Of a stretch of DNA of 64,000 nt, positions 16,809 to 26,253 are shown piece by piece. The DNA comes from CAVQCA01 sp963763115. GTDB taxonomy: Bacteria; Pseudomonadota; Gammaproteobacteria; UBA9214. The DNA lies in NCBI GenBank assembly GCA_963763115.1, contig CAVXNM010000033.1, forward strand, positions 69,131-133,130, in the 5' to 3' direction. Numbering within the stretch: position 1 is the stretch's first letter; each line of letters begins with the position of its first letter. The notes below the pieces were generated by a model. The model was given only the letters and a program-made list of their open reading frames with translations, ran no database searches and was not told where the DNA came from. The position numbers were made by a program, and so were the translations under genes.

Positions 16809-18560
16809 ATGAGCCTTTCACGTCGTGAATTTCTCCGCATGCTCGCCATCGCCAGCGCCGCCGGATTCAACCTTTCAGGCTGCGACTCGGGCAACAAGTC
16901 CGGACCGGCAAACGCCACCGGGATGAACGCGGCGCAGGCGCCCGCAGATCCCTATGAATTGCCGCCCTTCGGCAACGTCTCGCTGCTGCATTACACCGAC
17001 TGCCACGCGCAGCTGCTGCCGGTGTATTACCGTGAACCGAGTATCAATATCGGCGTCGGCGACATGAGGGGCAAGCCGCCGCACCTGGTCGGAGAAAAGT
17101 TTCTCGAATTCTATGGAATCAAGGCCGACACCCTCGATGCACACGCATTCACCTATCTGGATTTCGTGCAGGCCGCCCACAAGTATGGCAAGACCGGCGG
17201 ATTCGCGCACCTTGCCACCCTGGTCAAGAAACTGCGCGCCCAGCGGCCAGGCTCCCTGATGCTGGACGGCGGAGACACCTGGCAGGGTTCGGGCACCTCG
17301 CTGTGGACCAACGCCCAGGACATGGTGGATGCCCAGCTGCTGCTCGGCGTGGATATCATGACACCGCACTGGGAAATGACCTTCGGCGCCGAGCGGGTCA
17401 AGGAGATCGTCGACAATGATTTCAAGGGCAAGCTCGATTTCGTCGCCCAGAACATCCTCGACAATGAATGGGAAGAGCCCGTTTTCAAGCCCTACAGCCT
17501 GCGGGAAATCAATGGCGTCCCCGTCGCCGTCATCGGTCAGGCCTTCCCCTACACGCCGATCGCCAACCCGCGCTACCAGGTGCCGGACTGGAGCTTCGGC
17601 ATCCGTGACGAGAGAATGCAGAAAATGGTGAACCAGGCCCGCGGGGAAGGCGCGCAGGTGGTCGTCGTGCTGTCGCACAACGGCATGGACGTCGATCTCA
17701 AGATGGCCACCCGGGTCACCGGCGTCGACGCCATCATGGGAGGACACACGCATGATGCCGTCCCGGCGCCGGTCGTGGTTGACAACCCCGCCGGCAAGAC
17801 GCTGGTGACCAACGCCGGGTCCAATACCCAGTTCCTCGGCGTGCTGGATCTCGACGTGAAGGACGGCAAGGTCCGGGATTATCGCTACAAGCTGCTGCCG
17901 GTGTTTTCCAACCTGCTCGAGGCCGATCCCGCGATGAGCGCCTATATCGAAAAGGTGCGCACACCTTACAAGGACAAGTTGGAAGAACCCCTGGCCGTCA
18001 CCGATGACCTGCTCTACCGGCGCGGCAATTTCAACGGCACCTTCGACCAGCTGATCTGCGATGCCCTGACCGACGTCAAGGGTGCGCAGATTTCCTTCTC
18101 ACCCGGTTTCCGCTGGGGCGTCAGTGTGCTGCCCGGCGAGGCCATCACCCTTGAGGATGTCATGACGCAGACCGCCATCACCTATCCGACCACCACCCTC
18201 AACAACATGAGCGGCGCCCGCATCAAGGAAATCCTCGAGGATGTCGCGGACAACCTGTTCAACAAGGACCCCTACTACCAGCAGGGCGGCGACATGGTGC
18301 GGGTCGGCGGACTGAAATACGCCATCGATCCGGGCGCCGACATCGGCAAGCGGATCTCGGACATGGAACTGGACGGCAAACCGCTCGACCCGAACAAGGA
18401 GTACGCCGTAGCCGGCTGGGCCAGCGTGCAGGAGCAACCGGAAGGCGTGCCGGTGTGGGATGTGGTCACCGAATACCTGCGCGCCAAAAAAACCATCAGC
18501 CACATCGCGCTGAACGAGCCCAAGCTGATAAACGTGGGCGACAATCCCGGTCTCGCATAG
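16809..18560 (+). CDS. soxB: Thiosulfohydrolase SoxB
   Basis: A 583-residue periplasmic dimanganese enzyme that hydrolyses the terminal sulfate from SoxY-bound intermediates. It has a Tat signal (SRREFLRM) and the 5'-nucleotidase-type metal motifs: LLHYTDCHAQL near residue 60, LDGGDTWQGSG near 152-162, LSHNGMDVD and GGHTHDAVPAP. The signal ends in LSGC, which matches a lipobox, so the protein may be a Tat-exported lipoprotein. CGGAG precedes the ATG. No soxCD follows, so the cycle is the truncated type. Confidence 0.96.
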   Translation: MSLSRREFLRMLAIASAAGFNLSGCDSGNKSGPANATGMNAAQAPADPYELPPFGNVSLLHYTDCHAQLLPVYYREPSINIGVGDMRGKPPHLVGEKFLEFYGIKADTLDAHAFTYLDFVQAAHKYGKTGGFAHLATLVKKLRAQRPGSLMLDGGDTWQGSGTSLWTNAQDMVDAQLLLGVDIMTPHWEMTFGAERVKEIVDNDFKGKLDFVAQNILDNEWEEPVFKPYSLREINGVPVAVIGQAFPYTPIANPRYQVPDWSFGIRDERMQKMVNQARGEGAQVVVVLSHNGMDVDLKMATRVTGVDAIMGGHTHDAVPAPVVVDNPAGKTLVTNAGSNTQFLGVLDLDVKDGKVRDYRYKLLPVFSNLLEADPAMSAYIEKVRTPYKDKLEEPLAVTDDLLYRRGNFNGTFDQLICDALTDVKGAQISFSPGFRWGVSVLPGEAITLEDVMTQTAITYPTTTLNNMSGARIKEILEDVADNLFNKDPYYQQGGDMVRVGGLKYAIDPGADIGKRISDMELDGKPLDPNKEYAVAGWASVQEQPEGVPVWDVVTEYLRAKKTISHIALNEPKLINVGDNPGLA

Positions 18561-18696
18561 AGAGAGGCACGACATCGCGGCGACAGCACGCTGTGCAGGG
18601 CGTTAAAACCCCTGTGCCGATGGATCAGCACCACGCTTTCACGCTGGTCCGATGGCATAGCGGGCACGGAGCGTGATGATCCCCGCGAATCCGCAA

Positions 18697-19011
18697 TCAG
18701 GGGTCCCCGAACAGGTCGTCTATTTCCGGCAAGGGCATGGTGTCGACCCGGAGATCGATGACCTCCCTCAGTCGGGTATCGATCTCATCGATCAGCAGAT
18801 AGGCCTGCTTGGACTGCCCGCGGCGTTCCAGCTCGGCAACCTGCACGATCAGATCGTCGATATCCCGGTGCCTGATCCAGATGCGTTCGAGTTCGGCATG
18901 CAGTGCAAACAGTTCATTGAAATCATGCGCTGAGGGATTACTGCGTATCTCGCAGATTCGGGCCAGCAGTTCCCTGGCACGACGTTCCGGCAGTGTCGAA
19001 TCGCCGCTCAC
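18697..19011 (-). CDS. Hypothetical protein downstream of protoporphyrinogen oxidase
   Basis: A 104-residue, highly charged, helical protein starting at a GTG six bases after the hemY-type gene ends. The central part (LHAELERIWIRHRDIDDLI, then LERRGQSKQAYLLIDEIDTRL) suggests a helical hairpin. No domain recognised and no signal peptide. Tight coupling to the gene before it supports expression. Confidence 0.5.
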   Translation of the reverse strand: MSGDSTLPERRARELLARICEIRSNPSAHDFNELFALHAELERIWIRHRDIDDLIVQVAELERRGQSKQAYLLIDEIDTRLREVIDLRVDTMPLPEIDDLFGDP

Positions 19012-19017
19012 GCGCGG

Positions 19018-20346
19018 TTATCCGGCACAGAGCCGCTGCGCCAGTTCACGGCTGTTGCGTATGCAGTCGTTCATGGCAATACCTCGATAGGCATTGCAGT
19101 TCAGATGCAGACCGGGATAGCGCGCCACCTGATCAAACAGCTCGTCCATGGCTCGCAGGTGCCCTACCGGGTAATTCGGAATGCCCTGCTCCCAGCGCCT
19201 CACGAAACTCACGTCCGGTTTGGCATCCACGCCCATGGTCATACGAATACCGGCGTGTGCGGCGTCCAGCAGCCCCGCATCGTCCAGGCGCATCTGTTCC
19301 GGATTGCGCTGGCCGCCAATCATGACCCGCAGGCACTTGCAACCTTCGGGCGCGCGGTCGGGAAAGATGCTGCTGTCCCAGAGCACGCCCAGAATCGGCA
19401 GCCCGGCGCCCGTGGTGGTAAGCAGGCCGAAACCGTCCAGGGGATGATCAAGATGGCGATAACCGAATCCGACCACGGCGAGGGGTGAATACTCGATTGC
19501 CGCAAGCCGCGAGGCGAGGTCCGCATCCAGTCCTTGCAGCATGGCGGCGGCTGCGGGTGCGGTGGCCGATACCACCACCTGATCGACAGGCTCCTCACCC
19601 GCCGCCGAGATCACCCGATAGCCGTCGACATCCCGCAGGATCCCGCCAACCGCAGCGCCCAGGCGCCAGTCGGCGCGCAGCACAGACTGCAAATGGCCGA
19701 TGAATCGTCCTACCCCGCCCTGGAAACTCATCAGTATGCCACCGGGGCCCGCCTGGCGCTTTCGGCGCGCGAGCATGCCGCGGAACAGACCGCCGTATTC
19801 CCGCTCCAGCCGCACCACCAGCGGGAAAGCCGCGTTCACCGACACCCGCCCGGGCGTGGTGGCATAAATACCGGCAGTCATGGCGTCGAGGAACACATCG
19901 GTAAACGCCTTCCCCACCCGACGATAGCCGAAGCTCTGCAGGGTCTCATCACTGTCGTCACGCCTGGGAGGAATAAACACTTCTGCGGCCACCCGAAGTT
20001 TCTGGGGCAGGCTGAGCAAGCGCGAGGCAAGGAACGCCGGCGGTGTTTCCGGCAGTCGATGCAGTCGGTCGGTAAAAATGTAGCGTTTGCGCGCCAGTTC
20101 CGAACTCGGAAGCAGCAGATGCTCGGCTCCGGCATCCTTCACCAGCTGCAGGCTATCCGGTTTGTTGGTGAGAAAGCCGTTCCCGCCGGCCTCGAAACGG
20201 AAACCCTCGCATTCGACCGTACACATGGTCCCGCCGGGCGCCGGATTGGCGTCGAAAATCAGTAGTTCGCTATCGGGGCGTTCCCGTTGCAGGTAGAAGG
20301 CGGTGGACAGGCCGCTGATGCCGGCCCCGATGATGGCGATACGCAT
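19018..20346 (-). CDS. Protoporphyrinogen oxidase, FAD-dependent (HemY/PPOX type)
   Basis: A 442-residue flavoprotein of the oxygen-dependent PPOX family, which oxidises protoporphyrinogen IX (or coproporphyrinogen III) in haem synthesis. The N-terminal FAD-binding Rossmann motif is IIGAGISGLSTAFYL (residues ~4-18), followed by a GG motif (APGGTM) at ~38. The middle has the family segment TAGIYATTPGRVSVNAAFP, and near the C-terminus PNYPVGHL. Next to a sox and cytochrome region, abundant haem demand is plausible. Confidence 0.88.
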   Translation of the reverse strand: MRIAIIGAGISGLSTAFYLQRERPDSELLIFDANPAPGGTMCTVECEGFRFEAGGNGFLTNKPDSLQLVKDAGAEHLLLPSSELARKRYIFTDRLHRLPETPPAFLASRLLSLPQKLRVAAEVFIPPRRDDSDETLQSFGYRRVGKAFTDVFLDAMTAGIYATTPGRVSVNAAFPLVVRLEREYGGLFRGMLARRKRQAGPGGILMSFQGGVGRFIGHLQSVLRADWRLGAAVGGILRDVDGYRVISAAGEEPVDQVVVSATAPAAAAMLQGLDADLASRLAAIEYSPLAVVGFGYRHLDHPLDGFGLLTTTGAGLPILGVLWDSSIFPDRAPEGCKCLRVMIGGQRNPEQMRLDDAGLLDAAHAGIRMTMGVDAKPDVSFVRRWEQGIPNYPVGHLRAMDELFDQVARYPGLHLNCNAYRGIAMNDCIRNSRELAQRLCAG

Positions 20347-20668
20347 GGTTTTCCCGCAGTCCGTCTTTGGAAGGATGGTACTCGTGTATACGATCGTGGT
20401 GAATCAGGCGGAACCCGTCTAAGCCGGAACGTACATGGCAAGACGCGGACCCCGCGAGGCATGGAGGTTGCGGGTAATAACCGCGGTATCGAAGCAGGAC
20501 CTGCAACGCCCTATTGACGTTCGAGATGCATTCGAGGCAGGTTTAGCGAGAAGGGCCAGGAACCGGTCACCCAACGTGCAGAGTCATGTGATCCCCGGGA
20601 TCCGGCGGCACCTATCCGACACCCGGCGAAATGCCTGATCCGGGCGATGATCGGGATGAGGCCGCCAG
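20347..20668. other. Intergenic region, no gene recognised
   Basis: 322 bases between the protoporphyrinogen oxidase start and the 3' end of the broken NapC/NirT gene. The short frames here have no recognisable domain. It probably contains the oxidase promoter at its left end. Confidence 0.4.
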
Positions 20669-21295
20669 TTACCTGGCTGAAGGGCTTTGTTGCTCCTCGG
20701 CGATCTCATCCGGCGTTTTGTGCGCGATCCCTTTGTGGCAATCGATGCAGGTTTTGCCTTCCTCGGGGCCGGTGACGTGCGCCTTGGCGGCCTTCTCTGC
20801 CTGTTCCTCCAGAACAAAAGCTTCTTCGCTGTGACAGTTGCGGCATTCGCGGGAATCGGTCTTCTCCATGTAGTCCCACACGTGCTCGGCCATGCGGGCA
20901 CGATTAGCGTCGAATTTTTCGCGAGTAGTCGATGGTCCCCTTGATTTCGTTGTAGATATCGACGATACCCTGCGCGGGTCTTGACGATCAGCCTCTCGGG
21001 ATAGTCAGCGGTATGTGGCAGTCCGAGCAGATAGCGCGCACTCCGCTGGCGATTGTCATAGTGCGTCGAATCCCGCCACTCTTCGGTAGGAAAAACCATG
21101 GAATGGCAGGCGCTGGTGCAGAACTGCTCGGTGTTCGATTCAGTGAATCGCCACCTGCGACCCGATCACGGCGATCGCGCCGGCTAGAAATACCACAAAG
21201 GCACCAACGGGAAAGCCGAGCAGCCACTTGTTACCCGGCTGCCAGAGACGAACCCACCAGCTTCGCCTGTCAGACGGTTGTTTAGTTTCACCCAT
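20669..21295 (-). pseudogene. NapC/NirT-type membrane tetrahaem cytochrome, multiply frameshifted
   Basis: Intact relatives are membrane-anchored quinol dehydrogenases (NapC, NirT, CymA). Pieces appear in order but in different frames. The N-terminal anchor (MGETKQPSDRR, then a hydrophobic span) ends at a stop near 21144. Next comes EQFCTSACHSMVF, a CX3CH haem site, then GVRAICSDCHIPL, YPERLIVKTRAG, IVDIYNEIKGTIDYS and finally an intact stretch with RECRNCHSEE and KTCIDCHKGIAH. At least five single-base shifts between about 20905 and 21150 are needed to join them. Either a recent pseudogene or assembly errors; neighbouring genes are intact, which favours decay. Confidence 0.85.
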
Positions 21296-21540
21296 GCCGC
21301 ACCGTTCCCCATTACAATGATCGCCAGTGGTCAGAAGTATCGCGCAGGTCGTTGCCTGCATGCCACCCCGGTATATCGTATTGGCAAATCTGGCAGATCC
21401 TGCCAGCGCGCAGATTAACACAGCACCGGCAACGGCGACAGGCTCAGCCACACCCCGGAAGGAAGGACAAGCACAGGAGCAACCGAAAACGACTGCGGGC
21501 ACGTGATGGGATGCTCCCGCAACACCACGCCAGATCAGTA

Positions 21541-21936
21541 TCAGTGCTTGCAGGGAAATTCCGCGTTAAGGGCATCAATAACCAGCAATGCCGCGCTGTC
21601 ACCCCGTCTTTCGGGGTGCGCCTTGAGGAAGCCGGTTACAACAGCGTTCACACGCATTATCGAAACATCTTCAGGCATGCAACACAAGCACAAGGGCTTG
21701 GAGATTAACCCCCGAGTCGTCAGAACTTCATCAAGGTCGATAGCAGCCATGATGTAGCCGGAACATATCCCGGGACGGAAAAGATGGCCTTTCTGTGTTG
21801 GATCACAGACCCGCAAGAGATCCTCACCGTCTATCCATTGTGCAGAGGCAGTTGATGCCCCAAACAGGATCAAGGCGCAGCACAATCCTGTACCCCCACG
21901 GACCACTCGCCGCCAGTCACTCATATATATTTTCAT
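21541..21936 (-). CDS. Rap1a/Tai-family protein (secreted)
   Basis: A 131-residue protein with a signal peptide (GTGLCCALILFGASTASA) and the Rap1a/Tai immunity-protein pattern: paired cysteines around FRPGICSGYIMAAIDL and CMPEDVSIMRVNAVVTGFL, ending DALNAEFPC. Characterised members neutralise type VI secretion peptidoglycan amidases in the periplasm; many others have no known toxin, and none is adjacent here. AAGGAGGAG precedes ATG 21936. It lies between the broken NapC/NirT gene and the divergent decahaem cytochrome. Confidence 0.75.
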   Translation of the reverse strand: MKIYMSDWRRVVRGGTGLCCALILFGASTASAQWIDGEDLLRVCDPTQKGHLFRPGICSGYIMAAIDLDEVLTTRGLISKPLCLCCMPEDVSIMRVNAVVTGFLKAHPERRGDSAALLVIDALNAEFPCKH

Positions 21937-22053
21937 TTCTGTCTCCTCCTTTAAAGATACCGCCCGAAATCCCTGTGCGTTCGGTATGGCTCATGAAAAG
22001 CGGGCAGAGACACCGGATCGGATCATCAGTTTCTTGTTAGCCGGCATATTCAA

Positions 22054-22088
22054 TATGATATGAAAAGTTGAACCGGTTATGTATCATA
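22054..22088. promoter_or_regulatory. Inverted repeat upstream of the decahaem cytochrome gene
   Basis: TATGATA (22054-22060) and TATCATA (22082-22088) form an inverted pair 48 bases ahead of the start at 22136, in an AT-rich promoter-like stretch. It could be an operator; no matching regulator is known to me. Confidence 0.25.
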
Positions 22089-22135
22089 TAAGAAAATAAT
22101 ACGCCACCTCATTGCAAACGATTCGTGGAAATCCG

Positions 22136-24349
22136 ATGTCAGTCAAACCATCGCACAGGAACCGTTCTTCATGGATCGTGATTCCGGGGATTCTCGGCAG
22201 TATTCTGCTGGTTCTTGGCCTCGCCGCCTGCGGTGGTGGTGGCGGAGGCGGAGGCGGTAATGGCAATGCCGGTGTACCTGGCACACCCCCCGACATCGAT
22301 ATTAACACTGCTACATCGATCAACGCCCAAATCACCAGCGTATCGGTCTCCAGCCCGCCGCTCGTAAATTTCCGCCTGACCGATGATAACGGTAATGTAA
22401 TCAATAATCTGCCGGCCAGCAGTATCAGTTTCACCATAGCAAAGCTGACACCCGGAACGGACGGGAATAACAGCGCGTGGCAGAACTATATCAACCGACT
22501 GGACAATGGTGTCGTCCAGGCTGATGCAGAGAATGGTGCAAACGGCACCCTGGTGGATCACGGCGACGGCACCTATACCTACACCTTCGCCACGGACATC
22601 ACCAAAGTTACCAACCCGGTCGCCGTGCCATTTAACGGCCACCTGACACACCGCGTGAGCCTCGAGATTAGCGGCTTCGTCCCTGTGGATAATCCGGCCT
22701 ACGATTTCCGGCCCAATGACGGAAAGACCAATGGCCTGTTCACGAAGGATATCGTCAAGACCGCAAGCTGCAACCGTTGCCACGAGAAACTCGCCGAGCA
22801 TGGTGGCACCCGTTTCGAGGTGAGACAGTGCGTGACCTGCCACAACCCCGGTTCAACTGACGGGCAAACGGGCAATACGGTCGATTTCAAGGTCATGATC
22901 CACAAGATTCACATGGGAGAGAATCTGCCCAGCGTCATTGCAGGCCAGGATTACTGCATCCAAAGTTCATGCTTCGGGGATGTGGTGTTTCCGCAGGACG
23001 TGCGCAATTGCAGTAACTGCCATGATGCCAGCGACCCCAAAACGCCGGATGCGGCCAACTGGTATTTCAAGCCCTCGGCCGAGGCATGCGGTTCCTGTCA
23101 TGACAACGTGAACTTCACAACCGGTGCGGGACACGCCGAAGAGAATGGAATCGGCATTGTCGCAGACGACACCCTGTGCGCGGGCTGTCATGCCTCAAGC
23201 CCGCAATCGCCCATCGAGGTTCGTCAGGTGCATCGCATGCGGACGCAGGAAGCGGTGGCACAGTTTCAGTTCAACATCGAGAATATCGCCTTCGGGGGGC
23301 TGGGTACGGCACCCGTCGTGGACTTCTCGATCACAAATCCCACCAACAGAAACAGGCCCTATGATCTCGCCAATGATGCGGAAATTACCCGCGGCAACCT
23401 GGGCATTACGGTGGCCTGGAATACTGCGGACTATTTCAACGAGGGCAGCAACAACAATCTCGCCCTGTCTTCCTATACCAAACTGATCAGCGGCGGCACC
23501 CTGTCGCCCGCCGTAATCGACAACCAGGACGGCACCTATACACTCTCCCTCGGTACCGTCCCGAACGGCACCTCCATTCCGATCACCGGCTCCGGGGCGG
23601 TAACACTGGAGGGATATCCGGTCATCGACGTCGGGGAGAACCCGGAGGCGGTACCGGCCACGACGGCGGTGGCGTATTTTGGCATCACCGACGATCCGGC
23701 GAACCCCACGCCGCGGCGGCAGAAGGTCGACATCAAGCGGTGCGACAACTGCCATGAACGGCTGTCGATACACGATGCCAACCGCAACGACAATCCCGAC
23801 GCATGTGTCACCTGCCACAATCCAAATGTCACCGACATCTGCTGCCGGCCGGCCAATCCCGCCAACACTCCGGATGGCAAGAAGGAGGAGTCCCTCGACT
23901 TCAAGTACCTGATTCACAAAATCCATGCAGCTGACATCGTGGTATATGGTTTCAGCGACGTGGCGGATTTTCGCGACCTGCGCTATCCGCAGCGGCTCAG
24001 CAACTGCACGGCCTGCCATACCGATGACGGCTTCTACCCGGTCAACCCCGACAGCGGAGTACTGGCCACCACCATCAGCACCGGCGCGAACCGCGCCTCA
24101 CCGCTCGATGACATAAACATCACCCCGAACACGGCGGTCTGCTCCTCCTGCCACACGACGAGCGGAGCAGCATTGCATATGGAGGTGAATGGAGGCTCCT
24201 TTGATGCTTGCCAGGGAGCGGACGGAAATCTTACTGTTCGTGTCGACACCTGCGGCGGTACACTGGGCCCGACCACGACGGAGGGTTGCCCGGACTGCCA
24301 TGGCCCGGGAGGGTATTTCGATGTCGCGGTCGAGCATAATGTTGACTGA
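22136..24349 (+). CDS. OmcA/MtrC-type decahaem c-type cytochrome, outer membrane lipoprotein
   Basis: A 737-residue secreted lipoprotein (signal ending VLGLAAC followed by nine glycines) with exactly ten CXXCH haem motifs. Five lie in the first half (CNRCH, CVTCH, CSNCH, CGSCH, CAGCH) and five in the second (CDNCH, CVTCH, CTACH, CSSCH, CPDCH). Each cluster follows a beta-rich domain, and DFKVMIHKIHMGE / DFKYLIHKIHAAD mark the two halves. This is the OmcA/MtrC layout of cell-surface terminal reductases or electron acceptors. The next genes encode MtrA-like and MtrB-like partners, so it probably caps a transmembrane conduit. ATG 22136 suits the lipoprotein signal. Confidence 0.9.
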   Translation: MSVKPSHRNRSSWIVIPGILGSILLVLGLAACGGGGGGGGGNGNAGVPGTPPDIDINTATSINAQITSVSVSSPPLVNFRLTDDNGNVINNLPASSISFTIAKLTPGTDGNNSAWQNYINRLDNGVVQADAENGANGTLVDHGDGTYTYTFATDITKVTNPVAVPFNGHLTHRVSLEISGFVPVDNPAYDFRPNDGKTNGLFTKDIVKTASCNRCHEKLAEHGGTRFEVRQCVTCHNPGSTDGQTGNTVDFKVMIHKIHMGENLPSVIAGQDYCIQSSCFGDVVFPQDVRNCSNCHDASDPKTPDAANWYFKPSAEACGSCHDNVNFTTGAGHAEENGIGIVADDTLCAGCHASSPQSPIEVRQVHRMRTQEAVAQFQFNIENIAFGGLGTAPVVDFSITNPTNRNRPYDLANDAEITRGNLGITVAWNTADYFNEGSNNNLALSSYTKLISGGTLSPAVIDNQDGTYTLSLGTVPNGTSIPITGSGAVTLEGYPVIDVGENPEAVPATTAVAYFGITDDPANPTPRRQKVDIKRCDNCHERLSIHDANRNDNPDACVTCHNPNVTDICCRPANPANTPDGKKEESLDFKYLIHKIHAADIVVYGFSDVADFRDLRYPQRLSNCTACHTDDGFYPVNPDSGVLATTISTGANRASPLDDINITPNTAVCSSCHTTSGAALHMEVNGGSFDACQGADGNLTVRVDTCGGTLGPTTTEGCPDCHGPGGYFDVAVEHNVD

Positions 24350-24465
24350 CACCATGCGGGCTTATAACACCGGATGGTTTGTCCACCCGGGCGCGGACAT
24401 AGACAGTTTACATCTGCCGCAAGAGGCAGGAATCAGGACTCAACCGCACCAGGGAGGCGGGTTTC

Positions 24466-25183
24466 ATGAGAGCTCAACATTGCGATTATTTCACCCCGGC
24501 CAGGCACATCGGCTCAAGTAGCGTCATCCGCACGATCACCTTCCTGGCAGGTTCACTACTGGCCGCCTCTGCCGCCTGCGCGCAACCGTCAGACATTCCT
24601 GCGCCTGTCGACACCCCCTATACCGCGCAATATACCAGTGAGGGTACAACTGCCTGCCTGTACTGTCATGATGTCGAACGGATGCGGTTGGTTGGCAATA
24701 CCCCGCACGGCGACAAAACCAACCCCGACACCCCGTTCGCCAAGCATGGCTGCGAGTCCTGCCACGGTCCGGGAAGCCTGCATTCCACCCGTTCCCGGCG
24801 AGGCAAGGGCCGACCGCCGATGATCGACTACGGCATCAACAAATCCACGCCTCCTCGAAAAACAGTCGCATAGCTGCCTCACCAATTGCCATGAAAAGAA
24901 GATGGGCAAGTTAGACGCGATGCAATGGAAGGGCAGCGTCCACGGCAACGCCTGGAAAGATGATGCCGGAAAGGTAAAAGAAATGTCCTGCAGCAACTGT
25001 CATGAAGTACATGTCGAACATGACCCGATGAAGGACAAACAGGCACAGGCCAAGGCCTGTTATTCCTGCCACGAGAAGACGGAGAAGGAACACCCTCGCT
25101 TCGAGGAGCAGGCCATCTCCTTCGACAAGTTGAGTTGCTGGGACTGTCATGACGTTCACCAGCTAATCCCGGAGGAGAAGTGA
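24466..25183 (+). pseudogene. MtrA/DmsE-like periplasmic multihaem cytochrome, one frameshift
   Basis: The first part has a signal peptide (LLAASAACAQ) and haem sites CLYCH and CESCH, and runs to a stop at about 24873. A one-base shift near 24855-24865 restores the frame PRLLEKQSHSCLTNCHEKK, which continues into haem sites CSNCH, CYSCH and CWDCH and ends HQLIPEEK. The restored product would carry six haems, one of them CX3CH (CLTNCH). GGAGG precedes ATG 24466, so the promoter side looks functional. It is a second, shorter MtrA-like gene between the MtrC-like and intact MtrA-like genes. Confidence 0.8.
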
Positions 25184-25254
25184 GCCGTACGCGAATGCAC
25201 GGAAACATCGGGACAGCCATCTGCAGATTGATGAACCGGAAGACTTGATCCGCC

Positions 25255-26235
25255 ATGGAGAGACTGGAGGCCGCCGGCCGAATCTGTGTAATCCTCGTTA
25301 TTTACGTCTGCACGACCCTGATATGGCCGTGGGGCACGGCGCAGGCCGCCGCCCCCGGGGCGGAGAAAACCCCGGAGAAGTCGACGGCAACCGCTTCCGA
25401 TTACAGCAAGCAGGGAGCGGATACCTGCCTTAGCTGCCACAATGGCGAGCGCATGCAGCACATTTTCCGTACCGCTCACGGACAAGGCGCCGACGCGGAA
25501 GCGCCTTTCGCCTATCTCCAGTGCGAAAGCTGCCATGGCCCCGGAAATACCCATACGGGGCGACAGAACGTGGGCGCGGGTCATACACCGGTTGTCGACT
25601 TCGGACGCGATGCCGGCACGCCGGTCGAGGAGCAAAACGCCGTGTGCCTTAAGTGTCATACGCGAGATCCCGGTCTGCAGTGGAGCGGCAGTAGCCACCA
25701 GAGCGGCCAGGTCTCCTGTGCCGATTGCCACGATGTCCATGCAACGGTTGATGCCGTCTCGGTGCTCACCGAACAGGCGGATGTGTGCTACAAATGCCAC
25801 ATGAAGCAGCGTGCCGACAACCTCAAGCCCTATGCCCATCCCGTCCGTCAGGGCATTCTGACCTGCAATTCATGTCACAACCCGCATCATTCCTCGGGTG
25901 ATGCCCTGCTTAATCGCAATACCGTCAACGAACTGTGCTGGAGCTGCCATACCGAACTGCGCGGCCCCTATCTGTTCGAGCACCCGCCCGTCAGCGAGAA
26001 TTGCCTGCTCTGCCACGAGGCGCACGGCTCGATCCAGCCGGCGATGCTCACGCGGCGGCCGCCGCTGCTGTGCCAGTCGTGCCACTCGCAACAGGGACAC
26101 CCGAGCGTTTCCTACACCAAGAACGGTCTGCCCGGAAACAATCCCAGCGCCTTCGTACTGAACGGAAGCTGTGTGAACTGTCACAGTCAAATCCACGGCT
26201 CGAATCACCCCTCGGGCGCCAACCTCATGCGGTAA
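25255..26235 (+). CDS. DmsE/MtrA-family decahaem c-type cytochrome
   Basis: A 326-residue periplasmic cytochrome with a signal peptide (ICVILVIYVCTTLIWPWGTAQA) and ten CXXCH motifs (CLSCH, CESCH, CLKCH, CADCH, CYKCH, CNSCH, CWSCH, CLLCH, CQSCH, CVNCH). This is the MtrA/MtoA/PioA/DmsE layout, a haem wire that threads an MtrB-type barrel. The MtrB-like gene starts 18 bases downstream, as in known mtr, mto and pio loci. It could carry electrons outward (respiration) or inward (iron(II) or sulfur-linked oxidation); sequence does not decide direction. Confidence 0.92.
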   Translation: MERLEAAGRICVILVIYVCTTLIWPWGTAQAAAPGAEKTPEKSTATASDYSKQGADTCLSCHNGERMQHIFRTAHGQGADAEAPFAYLQCESCHGPGNTHTGRQNVGAGHTPVVDFGRDAGTPVEEQNAVCLKCHTRDPGLQWSGSSHQSGQVSCADCHDVHATVDAVSVLTEQADVCYKCHMKQRADNLKPYAHPVRQGILTCNSCHNPHHSSGDALLNRNTVNELCWSCHTELRGPYLFEHPPVSENCLLCHEAHGSIQPAMLTRRPPLLCQSCHSQQGHPSVSYTKNGLPGNNPSAFVLNGSCVNCHSQIHGSNHPSGANLMR

Positions 26236-26253
26236 GCGTGGAGGAGGAAACCT

